DNA from: Dryococelus australis | Lineage: Eukaryota > Arthropoda > Insecta > Phasmatodea > Phasmatidae | Length of the DNA stretch: 64,000 nucleotides | Assembly (NCBI GenBank): GCA_029891345.1 | Contig: CM057009.1 | Coordinates: 88,769,416 to 88,833,415, forward strand | Direction of reading: 5' to 3' | Shown here: positions 36,379 to 48,610 of the stretch, in pieces | Numbering within the stretch: the first letter of the stretch is position 1 | Layout of the letters: every line of letters begins with the position of its first letter | Made by a program: the position numbers and the translations under genes | The notes under the pieces: generated by a model | The model's input: the letters and a program-made list of their open reading frames with translations, nothing else | Databases searched by the model: none | What the model was told of the DNA's origin: nothing

Positions 36379-36728
36379 CCCAAGCTTTTAGTTGCTTTTT
36401 AAGTTACGGTAAATTGCGAATATAAATTGTCAACTGTCGCAAATATGTTTATTTCACAGAATTATTTGGCTAAATCAATTAAAAACAATATTTAATTCGC
36501 CACTGCAGTCGGCCGTCACTTATTCTATCAGTAAAATTATTTCACGTCACTAACTCAAAGACATTTTTTTCATTGGAAAAAATCGGTGGTTTTCCACTGA
36601 TTCAAATTTAGAGTGTAGGTCTACTAATATCGTTAGTGCTCGAATTCTAACAAATGTTACTCTCTCCTAATGTGAAACTTCCCCGCCAAATTGTATTCTT
36701 GGTTTTATACGTTGTTCAGGTTGTTAAA

Positions 36729-36945
36729 GGCTATTCATGGTAAAATGAGCACATTTGAAAGCCCGCTAAAGATCTACTTCTATGCACATTCTGTATACTT
36801 ACGCCATAGCTACGAAGAATCAACATTGCTATGGACCTGGTCACATTATTTATACGTCGGTCAAGAAAAACTGTGAAAATCATTAGAATAGTAAAAATTT
36901 CAGAATTTTGCTAGTCCTTACACTTAAATGCATTTGAAATATAGA
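36729..36945 (+). mobile_element. MITE, family A, left half only
   Basis: Begins with the left TIR (GGCTATTCATGGTAAAATGA) and follows family A in the 2838 orientation ('AAGATCTACTTCTATGCAC', 'CAACATTGCTATGG', 'TTTATACGTCGGTCAAG'), then loses similarity. The right half and right TIR are missing. A 25-base piece resembling the family B right end ('TTTAACAGGGCTTCAAAAAG') sits at 37366-37391. Confidence 0.7.
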
Positions 36946-37980
36946 ATGTGAAACAAATTATTTCAGTATCCTTGAATGTTTTTCTAACGCTTTTAATTCT
37001 ACATTTCGTATACGCGGAAAACTTTCCAGTGGGAACAATAAACTTTCTTCGTAAGACGAGTTTCATTGTTTTTAAAAATGTAATTCAACACAATCCTTCC
37101 ATGAATCTGTTAACATAACACTATCTTGTTTTCAGTTTAATCCAACATTTACTTATATTTTATTACTAAACTATATTATTTAATTTATAATTAATGTTAA
37201 CGAAACAGGAAAAATAGGTTGGTTGGCGATACCCAGCAAGAAATAGAACTCGTACTAAATATTATCGACGTGAGTCCGCACAAATGCGGTGCGTTGTCCC
37301 GTTAGTATCGTTTTCTTGGCTTGGTTGAATTTTGTTTGCACGAGGCGGAGGAGTATCCTGAAAGTAGAACTTTAACAGGGCTTCAAAAAGTTTAAATGAC
37401 CTCAAATTGATAACATGCGGTCGGTCAGGTGTTTTGATGTAGCGTTAAATGCCATCGCGAAGGATCGTGCCTGTACGCACACTTTCGGTTTCACGGTGGA
37501 TACGGCACAAAAAAAAAAACGTCCCGTGAAACGATTCAAGCAAAAAGCATAAAGATAGTCCTTGGATAAGGGTGCTAACTGGTAACGTTAAACCGAACGT
37601 TCGATTTAACGAGGTGATTTGCTGGAGAGGGAAAATCGTGGGAATGGAAGAAACATGGAAGGGAAAAAAGGCAACAGCTAGGAAACCAAATTACTATCTA
37701 TACCACCCGTAAATGTCGGGACAGCTCAGTACAAACCATTCTAGCCACTGAACCACCTTTACATTTAGGGCCATACATATTTTTTATTTGTATTCATGTT
37801 AGAGTATGACCTCGCAATTATGATACTTTTTTTTTTTGCCAAAATGTTAAGGGCTGCAAAATAAACAATTTTCTTTTCTAGACGAGGATGAAATGTTAGT
37901 TTTTAAGTAATATTTCAATCTGACTGAACTACATACTGCTATCTCTTTGTTACACTATAACTTATAACTTTTACATTACC

Positions 37981-38196
37981 TTACATTGTAACCGAATATT
38001 GAACCATGAGTTGAGCATGGCATATAGTCAACCTTATGGCTGATACAGACGGACATATTTTGTGAACAAGAAGGTGATCACCAAAAGGCGAGCCAGCCAA
38101 GTGTGAAAACCCTTCTGTATACAAGTCCCGTGTAAATACTGTACGCACAATAGTAGTACCTGATGTTGCAGCATGACTGTCACTCATTTTCACCAC
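37981..38196 (-). CDS. Candidate small open frame, weak
   Basis: A 71-codon minus-strand frame starts with two in-frame ATGs. It is protein-like in make-up ('SDSHAATSGTTIVRTVF', 'EGFSHLAGSPFGDHLL') and ends next to possible donors (AATGTAAGG, AAGGTAATG). No family recognised. It lies between a featureless stretch and a Harbinger-like MITE, so it could also be transposon-derived. Weak support. Confidence 0.2.
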   Translation of the reverse strand: MVKMSDSHAATSGTTIVRTVFTRDLYTEGFSHLAGSPFGDHLLVHKICPSVSAIRLTICHAQLMVQYSVTM

Positions 38197-38435
38197 AACA
38201 CACCAAGATTTTACAAACCTAACAAATCACTCATACAGAATTAAAATCTGTTTTCTACTTTCAAATTAACAATAGCAGCATACATGACTATACGGGACCT
38301 ACATAAACGCATAAAACGAAAATATAAACAAACTACGAACGAAAAATAGAACCCGTCACACGATGCAAGTTGACTTGAACAAGACAGGTGAACGCCTTCT
38401 TGTACAAGAAAGTGAACCATTTGTAACAGGCTTAA

Positions 38436-39118
38436 AGGTGGGTTTACGATTAAAGTCTGGAGAACAAAGACTTGTTCTTAGTGACTCGACAAGCATACGG
38501 AAAATGAACAATAAGAAGATTTGCAGCTTATAATTGAATTAGAAACTATAAAGTCTAGCCAATCAGAATCGTAGAAGACGAGAGCAGCTGACATAACCTG
38601 CAAATATGTACAAGAGTGAAGATTTTTTACATATATGTAATTATTTTCGGTTACTGCTTGTGTAAACGTTTTGAGAAACTCGTGATATCTTATAGAAGGG
38701 GAAGCCGGTGCCAACATTGGGCATTTACATCAATACATTTGAAAATATTAATTAAAGCGAAGTCAATAGCCTCCTCCAAGAAATAAAACATGATAATGAA
38801 CTGTTCTTTAAATTAAGACGATACTGCCTCTCGATTAAAATAATTATTTCTATACGATTTCACAATACTTCTTAACCTAAATCCAAGATGTAAATACAGT
38901 TTCCCGCCAACAACAAATGTCACTGGTCTCTGATTGGCTACTTCGTCTTGACTTGTACTTAAGATATAAAATACAACTACATCTTAAGTCACGCCAAGAA
39001 CGCACACGACCCGTCAAGACTCTCACACGACAGTCATAAACTAATAGCCTTGAACACACTGATTCATATCTCAAGCACACGGCACACTTATTCTGTTAAG
39101 TCAATCGTAAACCCACCT
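38436..39118. mobile_element. Harbinger-like MITE, 683 bp, perfect 16-bp TIRs, TAA duplication
   Basis: Ends AGGTGGGTTTACGATT and its exact reverse complement. TAA is repeated at 38433-38435 and 39119-39121, the 3-bp target typical of PIF/Harbinger. The interior has no coding capacity (frames 38478-38717 and 38877-39080, both minus, have no motif). An imperfect internal hairpin lies around 38945-39005. The intact TIRs suggest fairly recent movement. Confidence 0.85.
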
Positions 39119-39121
39119 TAA

Positions 39122-41229
39122 CGCTCAGCTATAATACGCAGGATGCTGTGACATATTGTGTCAAGACCAACTTGAAATATTTTTATCCCCAACTCTTATA
39201 CATCACAAAAACACATTTCCTTCTTCCTGACAGCGGTAAGCTGGTACAAAGCGAGGATGCCGCTTTTATTTTTTCAACTCGAACACGAGCTTTGGCATTC
39301 GTTCCGAGCACGCGTTACGTTACCCGATATTATCGCGATTCTCCCAGCGCATTTCTTTGTGATGAATTGGATCGAGGTTATTTGCACGTGCTTTGATGTA
39401 TCCATGGGTTAGCAAGGGTAAAATTGCTACCTGTTACATTCTGCAGCTGTGTTATTACCAATCACGCATTGTGGCTCATTGCTTCGTGAATTTGTTTGAG
39501 CAACGACACAAGAGATAATGGGAAATTTACTGAAATTTCCCCTTTTGCAGAGTTTATTTTTCACTTCCGTTGTACACGAAATAACACGCATAGTTCACTT
39601 TTTGTTAGATTTATTTCCGTCGTAGTCAGTACACAGGTATCGCTTATAATTTGATCTAAACTGAATATCAAATATTTGTAACAATTTGCGTGTATTTATT
39701 ATACCAGAGGTTTCACTTCATATAAATGTACATTTCTATTGAAATTTACTCCCTAATGTCTTTATTTATGCATTAAGATACATTAAAAATTTTAAATCTA
39801 AATATTTTAATTTCCGCCACGTCAGTTAAATTGGTTGTCAAATAAATGAAACTATTTCAATATAATCACTAAAAGTAAAGTAATTACTTCTACGTCACAC
39901 TTACAGATGTTTATTAGTGTTATCTCTAGAGATAAAATTAATTCAAATTCCCCGAGGCATTGCGCTCACACGCGTGATGAAGATAAATAGCTATATAATA
40001 ATTTGATTGAAATTAAAATTATACCACTATTTCACATTGATAGTGTACGCAAAAGAAAAAAAAATAGCAATTGTTTTCCGCAAGGAACCGGCGGATATTA
40101 TTTTATATATTAAAATTTTAAATTTACTTTCAAAATTTAACTGTCAGTGTACTGAAAGTGAAAGATTTAGTTAACTGTCTCAGATTTGGAAAATGGAATG
40201 GATTGCGAAATATATTACTCTTCAGCCTATAGCCAAAGACGTTAGTACCAATACAAATCTGATCAAGATAATGCATTCGATAGGAATGTAGTTTTCCACA
40301 ATATTTCGGAGATACATATCAAGACTTCCGTCCGTAATTATTTGTGTATTCATATATATATAATATACATATTTAATATACGTATATTGTTAAAAATGCA
40401 ATGAAAATAATATGATTGAACTTGTACAAAATAAGTGAGATAAAAGTTTTCACTAGGTGGTGGCCGAAGCACAACATAATGAAATCACAAGCGCTTGAAT
40501 ACTCATTGATTCCGTTTCACAAAGGGCAAGCTATTATTTCTATACAACGAACTTTACCTTTTCCTTGATTAGCAAAACTGACGTAGAACTTAATTAATAT
40601 CGGGTGAAAAAACACAATATTTTGTAAACATATACTGCTCCCATGTTTTGTGCTAATAAACTTTATTTTTTGTTCTCTAAGACGATTTCGTCAGTGATCA
40701 AAATAGCATACTATGTGACATTTGACGGAGCCCATTGTAATACAGAAATGTCGACAAAAGTCTTTAATGTTTTTTAATTCTTTAAGAAAAACAGCTTCAC
40801 TTTCTTGTAAGTAGTACACATATTTCTGTTTTACAAAATACTTCACTTCTTTACCGAGCTGGTTTCGGCTTAAAAGAACTAATGTTATTCTGGCAGTAAG
40901 ATAGCTAGTTCTCGCGTATTCTCAGTAGTTTGCTACAGTCACATGTTACGGCGTTCATATCCACGTTCTTCGACGTTTTCTGTCAGGCAGGAAAAGCAAT
41001 CAAGAGTGATCCAAGTTTTCAGATATTTTGTCCCCCTCAAAATTTTTTACCGCTCTTTATACGCATGTACTTTTATTTTTCAGAATTTTATTGCGTCCAT
41101 CCTGTTTGCTCAAAACAAGTAGAAATTTAAGAAAATAGTGTATATAGTGTTAAACCATCGCCATTTTTTTTAACTCGACGTAAAGCATAAACAATTTTGC
41201 TTCTTTGATGCTAACTTCACTACAAGCGT
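39122..41229. other. AT-rich DNA, nothing recognised
   Basis: 39148-39396 is an 82-codon frame with a donor-like GCGGTAAGC inside, without motif. The rest lacks repeats and exon-like structure. Confidence 0.4.
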
Positions 41230-42867
41230 AGCATTTTACGGAAAATGATGGCAAAAAGTTCTCTAGGTAAACTTACCAGAACTTTCCTCTTGAATTTACG
41301 GACCTTCTCCGTAAATCAGCTAGTTAGTTTTTCTGTATTTCCGGTTTAGAAAAAAAAGAAGATTATGCAAACAATTCTTAAGATTCCTCGTGTAGGTGTT
41401 TAACTGATGTTAAAAAATTACTTTAAAAAGTAAAAATTCCATTCCAGAGTAAGATTAGGGCACGGATTCTAAACTATTTACACTCACCTGCGACATTATT
41501 ATTAAAAAGAAGCTGGCTATGAATCACCTATGTTATTTCTAGTAATGTGGCGTACATCACTCTGTCAGTTTCAAGTAATGTTTGAGTGTTTATTTTATTG
41601 CTAACAGTGACAGGGTCATGATGCTACCTTTTTTGTTTGAAAGGAATCGATCTTAGCAGCAAGGATATCCCAACTGCCACAGAAACGACAATTTTCTACT
41701 TAGAGTCGCAAAAATAGCTTCGTGTAGACTCGGTATTGTTCGTTCCCCAACACCAAAGCTACACTGTAAGGAATTATTGGCAAATTTAACATATCAGTGT
41801 ATACGTAGAATGAGAAAGTGCGAATTTAATCGATTCGCGGTCACTTCACACTTTCCTGAAGCCCTTTTAAAGTTATACTTCCAGACTATTCCTCCGCCTC
41901 GTGCAAAATAAGCTTATCTAAATCTTATAAAATTAAACCAAAATACAACTCACCGAATACGTGCGTACTCATTTGTAATAATGTTTTTCACGAGAACTAC
42001 TTGTTTCTAGGCCTTACCAACACACATGTTTTCTTACTGTTCTACACGTATTTATTAAAAACTAAACATTATAATTTATAAATAACATATTCATCAAACT
42101 TCCATTTAACGAAAAATAAGATGAAGTAATGTTAATAGAGGTATAAAACGATTGTGTGTGGTACATGGTATATTTATAAATAATTAATCACTGCATACAT
42201 GGGGTGATGTTTTGAAGATTTTATTCCATAAGTGTGAAGAAACCGCGAACAGACTATAGTAAATAATTTTGCCATACGTCAATGGTAGCGTTCTTACGTT
42301 TGCTCCGGAAACCGTCAAATGCATAGGCAAGTTCCCAAATTTGTATAGTAGCGACGCTCAACATTCCTACAAACTAAGAAATTATTTGTGAATTTACAAT
42401 ACCAGTGTATACAAGCGCGAATAGTAAAATATTTTCCCATACATGCATCGTAGCATTTCTACAGTTGCTCGGGAAAGAGACAAATACGTAGAAAAGTTGC
42501 CAACTTGTATAGTAGCGATACTAAACATTACCATATTCTTATCCTAATACATAGTTCTATTACCATACACTGTATAGGTTAAACACTTCTATTACGGTTT
42601 TAGAAGTTTACCAGAAATGTTTTTACAGTGAATATTTTCAGCTTCATATCTGGAGCTATTCCCATACTAATTATAGGGTAAAAACCTCCATTAGAGTTTA
42701 GAAAATTTACCAAAATATTCTTTACAGTGTATAGGAAATACGGTGACGTTCCGCATATTTCATTAACGAAGCTCAGTTGCGTTTCTCGTCATTACAAATT
42801 ACGCTTCCGTATATTAACTAAACATTTCCGTAAGAATTTCCTTGAACAAACTGACATTTTTATAGTG
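41230..42867 (-). mobile_element. TTACGG-rich TIR element, copy 2, interrupted
   Basis: Inverted relative to 34021. It begins with 'GCATTTTACGGAAAATGATG' (the very end may be lost) and ends TATAGTG, with 'TTTCCGTAAGAATTTCC' just before. The interior 'CTTCGTGTAGACTCGG' at about 41718 matches copy 1 inverted. It is split by a TA-flanked element at 41760-42731. Confidence 0.6.
41760..42731. mobile_element. TA-flanked MITE with internal duplications, nested in copy 2
   Basis: The left end TACACTGTAAGGAATTATTG and the inverted right end TACACTGTAAAGAATATTTT share a TIR beside TA. Inside, the left-end motif recurs near 42368 (GAAATTATTTGTGAATTTAC) and the right-end motif near 42632 (TTTTTACAGTG). 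A 'TGTATAGTAGCGA' block recurs at about 42342 and 42518, some 177 bases apart. The pattern suggests repeated self-insertion or tandem duplication. Confidence 0.6.
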
Positions 42868-42947
42868 TGTAACAGTCAGAGCGTGCATTAAAATACATGC
42901 AATTAGGAGGAGGGATTATGTTCACAAAAATTTACAGAGTAAACCAC

Positions 42948-42950
42948 TAA
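42948..42950 (+). repeat. TAA target duplication, left of the Harbinger element
   Basis: TAA immediately before GGGCCGG; matched by TAA at 54721-54723. Confidence 0.75.
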
Positions 42951-43077
42951 GGGCCGGTTTCACCAACGAAGATTAACTTTTCAGAATATCGAGATATAGT
43001 TATCCAGATGAGAGGTTTAACTTAGATTTCAATCTCGATAATGTTCTGCGTATTACACTACGTTTAATATCAGTAGT

Positions 43078-45245
43078 AGTAGGGGCGTGGGGGTTCTAAG
43101 TCACTTTTTATTAATCGGATTAACCATTTGATATCAAATTGATATCAAAGGGTTAATCCTTAATCAAATATTAACCTGATCAAAAAATCTTAATCCGATC
43201 AATGTGATGAAAGAAATATTATCAAATAAGTTTAATGAAAAAGTTTGATAATATTTCTTTTATGGTTTTTTTGTGCAGTTAGGTGTACATTATTATCTTT
43301 CTTTTTTGTGGTGGGGAGTGACTCTGGTATATAGACGTATATAGGGGAACGATGTTGTCAAGACGACGACTGGCACTCGATTGAGGGAACTAATATATGG
43401 TACATGGTATATATATATGTGTTGAGTTTTGTGCAAGAGTGGCACAAGAGTTTATTTTTGGGTTGGGAGTGATATTGCTCATTGATGTTGGTGGGAGATA
43501 TGCAACTTTGAAAGATAGTATTTACATAGTGTATTATTCCAAATAAAAAATAGTAGCGATGTTACACACGACAGAAATTTCGGATTCTTTAAACGAATAT
43601 AACGGAAATATATTTTAAACCCATTCTACCTATCAATATAAATAAATAACACGAGAGAGAATTATAACGAATACAACTACGTGAATAACCTGGTGTCGAC
43701 AAGTGCTAAACGATAACAATTATGTGAGTCTCCAGTATGAAGTGAATTAACGAACTAAAAATTTCCCTATAAATTAAAGAGCAGGCTTCCCAAACACATT
43801 AACAAAGGATTTGAAAACACATACAAAATAACACATACCTTACATGATTTTAAAACACTTCCGTCCACCTGTAAGACTGATGAGGAACTTTTGAAACAGA
43901 ATCGACACATTAAAACTAATTAAGTTATTAATCTGCATTAAAAAAGAAAACTTTTAACAGTCAGTGATTTTAATATACATCCATTCGCTCGGGAGGTCGG
44001 TGCAGTACTCACTTGGATATACTACTTACATCGAGTTATAAGCTCAACTAGGTGTTGAGAGCAAACAGAACCTGTGTGCATTGTCCTATGCTTGATTATA
44101 GACTAAGTGGAAAAACACGCAATGAAATCGCACAAGCAGCTCTCCCAAAACACATCTGGTCGGCTGTGATGCCAGTCAATGAACGAATACAGTGTACGAC
44201 GCGCACCAATACGTGGAGCTTGTGTCAGATACGTGGAGCTTGTGGCCTAGTTCAAATTATGGAAAATACTCTGAATATGACTGACTAAACGAATTACAGA
44301 AACTTTTTCCCTACCAAGCTACTCTTAATGACTTGATTGCACCATGGTCTACAACAGACAACAAAACTATTTTTTAAAATAACTTCCTCAGATTTTTAAT
44401 GCAAGTTTAACTATTGTAAGAATAATTCACTTTTAACACAAATTTCTAATAATGCATAATCCTGTAACGCTTTATAGAAACATTCTATATATATAGTTTC
44501 TTTAATTCACAAACTGGGCCAAAAAATTATTTAAAATAACGGTCGTACTACAAATATATGTTAAATCTGTGAAATTCACCGCACAAGTTAACGAAATTAT
44601 AGTTAAAAATGCTACCAACTTTCATAGACCAATCACTGAAATAGGCTTTACACGATAAACACTTATAAAACTAACGAATGCACTCTATCAGCTTAAAACA
44701 CAAAAACTCTTTTTACCCTATCAATTAATATTTATAAAAAAATTTTATTCTGAAAATTGTATATAATATCGCTTAATGAGAATTGGACCTAACACTCAGG
44801 TGTATGTTATGCCTACACTCTCCTAAGCCCACTGACTGGTTGTGTTCAGTGTCGCATGTAACCAGGGTGAGTGTTGGCATCAAACTAACATGGCGCCGGC
44901 CAGTGAGTAGTCTACACATCGGTCCTGCCTGCAGCTCCACCCCCTTGACCAGACAGCATCTTTGTGCGAAAAGAGAGTTTCTATCCAAGGCCATGCACCC
45001 CTCCGCCCCAGAGCAGATTTTCGGCGATGTGTCCCCGCTCCCCCTGTCCAGCCAAAAAAAGTGTTTTTGCTTAGAAAAACCTCTGCCATGTCAAAAGACA
45101 CACAACCCATCTCCCACCCCTATTCCAGAGCATGTGTTTTCCGAGTCGAGAGATGCCTTGGCTACCCATCCCAGAAGGCGTCTTTGTCCCCATCAAGGCT
45201 AACTGCCTGCCTACCTTCCCTCGAACCAGTGAATTTTGATCTCAC
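43078..45245 (+). repeat. Polinton left inverted arm
   Basis: Pairs in inverted order with 50790-53219. Landmarks include GATATCAAAGGGTTAATCC, 'GGTGTCGACAAGTGCTAAAC', 'AGCTCTCCCAAAACACATCT' and a GC-rich part (44880-45245). Frames of 76-169 codons in the GC-rich part (44783-45471) run through tandem-repeat sequence and are not genes. Similarity fades after a shared CCAGTG-ATTTTGA at about 45230. Confidence 0.8.
44885..45215 (+). repeat. GC-rich imperfect tandem repeats in the left arm
   Basis: Units of about 70 bp share a 'TCCAAGGCCATGCACCCC' start and a 'CCAGAGCAGATTTTCGG' middle. About three are visible here against five or so in the other arm. Confidence 0.55.
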
Positions 45246-45479
45246 CAGAACCAGTGAGCTGATTGCCAAATTATGCTTTACCCATGAATTATGGACTCTC
45301 CCGGAAATCTGCCCTGTCCGGTTCTGTGATAGGAGTGCTTCTTCCCTGTCAGTCCCTTCCCCTGACTCGCCATACCTGGAGCAGGTCAGCAGCCCCTTCA
45401 AACCTTTGCTGCAGGGGATGTTTGAAAAATTCTCGCATTTCGAGTCTCAAGTGTTTGAACATTTTCTGTAAATGAATAT

Positions 45480-47300
45480 ATTTTAACAATTCCCACTATC
45501 TAATTATTGCAAATAATTTGTGAGAAAATGTACAAATCTTACCTAATCAAGATCTAGGCGAACAACTTGAATAAATAATCGCATATAAATTTCTCACAAA
45601 ATGAATAAATCTAGGAAAAATTTGAGTCCCTGCAACTCCATCGAAGAAAAATGATGAGATAATTACTAAGGCACTTAAAACAAACAAAAACTCCATCGAA
45701 AATCTATTGCTGAGTAAGTAAAAAAAAACTCTTGTAGTGAACACACATAGGCTAGCTTTGGATATCCACATTTACGAATCCTAGTCCGAATAACACACTG
45801 ATTATTTAAAAAGTAATAGATGCTACCAAATTAAAAATAACGGAAAATATTTCTACACTATAAGCTATCGCAATAAAATTTTAGCAATTCCCATAGTTAA
45901 GACTTGTAGAGAAACAGAATTCAAACGTTAATCAACAATTATTAAAAAATAAATAAATTTACTAATATGTGTAAAAGTATTCTAACTTCTATCACATTTT
46001 ATGTTATGAAGGTTAAATATGCGAAAAACAGATATATTTCGAAAAATACTGCTACGAAACTGTGAGCGAGATGTGAACCCCGACCAGATAGATGAAGATA
46101 GCAATAGCAAGCCTTGCGGGTTGTCGCTGCAGCCAGGCAAAGAACGGAGTCCCTGTTCCCATAGGCGGCCCACCGTATATTCCAAGCAAATTCCTGGGTG
46201 CCTTCTCTGACAGGCTAGCAAGCGGGCAGGCGGGCATGTGGTATGCTGTTTCTTTCACCATCATGGCAGAAGCATAGCAAATGATGGGTTCCCGAACATG
46301 AATGTTATACTCCCTAGCAGATAAGAGCAGAGATGTGTGTAGAACTAGTCTTGAGGAGAGACTTAAATGGGTTTTCCTGACTGCAGCTGGGGATTGGAAG
46401 GACGTTCCTTTGTGAAGGGGAATGAAGTGCCCTGCCGGACTGTCTTCAAGCGACCAGCCTGTCTCATTCGGGACAAGGACTGCTAGTAATGCTTTGGCTT
46501 TATATGTATCCTGAACTCGTCCTACCTTTAGGATGCCTACAGGCTTCACACAAAGCATCATACAGATTTGCTTTCTGAACAAACCCTAAATTAAGCGATT
46601 TACACAATAAATACAGACATAGTGTAAATTACATTTCTATGTGATTTAAAAATTCCCATGAAAACCATTTGTATTTGCTAATACCCATTAACTGCATTTT
46701 ACATTTGTCTTTAAACCTCACATAATATAAGTAAACTTCTTTATTTCATCTTGTTTTCTATTAAGATGCAAAATCATTTACTCATTGCGAATCTTCATAG
46801 TCTTTACTGTGTTAAATATTATCGATTTTGCTATTTTTAGGTGATATTCACACAAATTGATTTCACAGTGAAAGAGTAATTTTTCGCTGTTATGGAAAGC
46901 ACTCAGAAAAAGTAATTCGCCAACTGTTGTGAACAAACAACACTCGTTAAACTGACTGAAGGAAAAAGTACATATTCAGTTCACATCCAAATATTTATGC
47001 TCACTTAAAACACATCAATTAACCAGGTAATTTTGGTCTTGTTATGTTGATATGCATTTTTCAAGGAATATCTGTAAAAAGGTTACACCCACGAATAAAT
47101 AAATGTTCTTCACACAAACAAACTGCAAAGCGACGACCCCTGGTGGATAAAGTAATAAAAAATATTTTTTTGCGAAAACATTGACTCAACCTTTCCTTAA
47201 GATATATGTTTTATAAACTTCCAGTTCTACAACATGGCGATAAAGGAAACACACATTAACTATGAAATAAACTTTTAATATATCATATATTATCAACAAA
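45480..47300. other. Polinton interior, AT-rich, no other gene recognised
   Basis: Apart from the minus-strand frame at 46052-46582 there is no coding motif. A 74-codon minus frame (45547-45771) lacks features. Confidence 0.4.
46052..46582 (-). CDS. Unclassified 176-codon frame inside the Polinton
   Basis: The longest uninterrupted frame in the window, in DNA distinctly GC-richer than the surrounding Polinton interior. The translation is rich in Ser, Leu, Pro and Ala, with segments such as 'LLAVLVPNETGWSLED' and 'GIYGGPPMGTGTPFFAWL' and a hydrophobic C-terminus ('AIAIFIYLVGVHISLTVS'). It does not resemble the Polinton polymerase, ATPase, protease or integrase as I know them; a diverged capsid-type gene cannot be excluded. 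The opposite strand is open for 61 codons over part of it, so high GC may explain the openness. No clear upstream signal. Confidence 0.25.
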   Translation of the reverse strand: MFRKQICMMLCVKPVGILKVGRVQDTYKAKALLAVLVPNETGWSLEDSPAGHFIPLHKGTSFQSPAAVRKTHLSLSSRLVLHTSLLLSAREYNIHVREPIICYASAMMVKETAYHMPACPLASLSEKAPRNLLGIYGGPPMGTGTPFFAWLQRQPARLAIAIFIYLVGVHISLTVS

Positions 47301-47303
47301 CAC

Positions 47304-47422
47304 AATATTTATTTTACATATACAAAATCACATACTTCTTAAAATATTTATTAACATACACAAAAACTCATTCTTCTTAAAAATATTTATTTATATACAG
47401 GAAAAATACCCAATCTTCTTTT
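47304..47422 (+). repeat. Three tandem copies of an AT-rich unit of about 40 bp
   Basis: ATATTTATT, then a CATACA/TATACA word, CAAAA, and a final CTTCTTAAA recur at 47304, 47344 and 47383. The third unit is the most diverged (ends TCTTCTTTT). Confidence 0.7.
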
Positions 47423-47621
47423 CTGGGAACAAAGTTGATGACATTTGTTGATGTCGCAGGAAGACAAACTCGTTACTCTCAAATCTGTGAGTTGTTATTC
47501 ACAGTGGATTCTAGATAAGGTTTTGGCATGCTGGATATTAGAATTTCAGATTAGTTATTTTAAGACATTGTCATTTGATTGGTTCACTCTTGATATGGCT
47601 TGCAGTTTAATTGACTTGTAG

Positions 47622-48578
47622 ATGCTATTGTACCATTTAACTACCTTATTGGCGGTTTTGCATACGAAGTCTAGTAATATTTCTCAGGAACTTGACACTC
47701 CAGCCAGGATAAAATATCCTAGAAAAATAGTTATTATTAAACGGTTAAATTATATTTTTCAAGCCGATTTCTGTGAAATTACATTGCTTTCCAAATATAA
47801 TAAGGGACACTAATATATTTTAACCATAATAGATGTTTATTCCAAATACAGGTTGGGCTATACCTTTGAAAAACAAAACTATGAAACATGTTAGCAATGC
47901 AATGAAAACCATTTTGATAGAGAGAAAACCAAATTAGCTCCAAACTGACACAGGAACCAAATATTTTCTGTGCTGTTCAGGAAACTAATAAAAGATTATG
48001 GTATGAATCACTATGGATCTTATTCCAACCTTAAAGCCAGTATTGTGTAATGATACAACAAATCAATTAAGCAGTTAATATATAAACATTTCACATCAAA
48101 AGGGACTTAGAAATAGGTGGATGATTTGCCTGAAATAGTTAAATGTTATAATTCCAGACATCTTAGAAATATAAAGATGGTGCCCAAAGAAGTTACAGAT
48201 AATAGTTTAGTGAAAACCATTTATAATAATTTTGAAGTCATTGATGAGAGAAAGCGAAAGTTAAATATTGTTGAATATATATGTATCTCGAAGCAGAAAG
48301 GAATCTTTGAGAAAAAAATTATTATTAATTGGTGTTATAAAATATTTAAAATGATTTCAATTAGACAAACACATCCCAGAGTGTATTACCTAGAAACCTA
48401 TGATGGACAGCCCATAAAAGGAGGTTTTTACGAAAATGAACTGAAAAAAGTTAGTTCTCCGAATGAATATTGATTGATAAAATCATTAAAGGAATAAAGA
48501 TATGTCCTTGGTTCGATGGAAGGGTTTCTCAAGATCACACAATTCATGGGTAAAGAATCAAGATATTAAAGGACTGTA
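47622..48578 (+). pseudogene. Polinton integrase (DDE, retroviral type) with C-terminal chromodomain, dead
   Basis: The encoded protein would catalyse integration of the Polinton. In order: an N-terminal stretch 'ELDTPARIKYPRKIVIIK'; first catalytic Asp in 'FQADF' (codon 47766-47768); second in 'IIDVYSKY' (47832-47834); a middle part broken by a frameshift and a stop near 47880-47950; 'SNLKASIV' directly before the catalytic Glu position, which is a stop here (48048-48050), followed by a second stop; 'YNKSIKQLIYKHF'; then an open C-terminal half (48117-48473, 118 codons) with the family's 'GQPIKGGFYENELKK' signature. After one frameshift a chromodomain remnant follows ('VRWKGF', 'HNSW', 48505-48578), as in complete Polinton integrases. 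At least five stops and two shifts are seen. AATAAA follows near 48606. Confidence 0.85.
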
Positions 48579-48604
48579 ATACAATGTTTGTAAAATTATG
48601 ATAG

Positions 48605-48610
48605 TAAATA
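48605..48610 (+). terminator. Poly(A) signal AATAAA after the integrase
   Basis: Hexamer about 30 bases past the chromodomain remnant. Confidence 0.3.

Larger units (their letters stand above)
35704..36615 (+). mobile_element. Probable TIR element of about 910 bp (CATTCTAA/CACTCTAAA ends)
   Basis: The left 35 bases (from CATTCTAATTCTGAATTAGT) align at about 70% with the inverted right end (CACTCTAAATTTGAATCAGT). Blocks such as 'TTTTCCACTGATTCA' occur near both ends (about 35845 and 36594). It contains a (GA)n run and a tRNA-like block, so its interior is composite. Confidence 0.45.

Noticed and set aside
44783-45471. 139- and 169-codon frames in the Polinton left arm
   Set aside because: They translate GC-rich tandem repeats in the TIR; the other arm does not preserve the frame.
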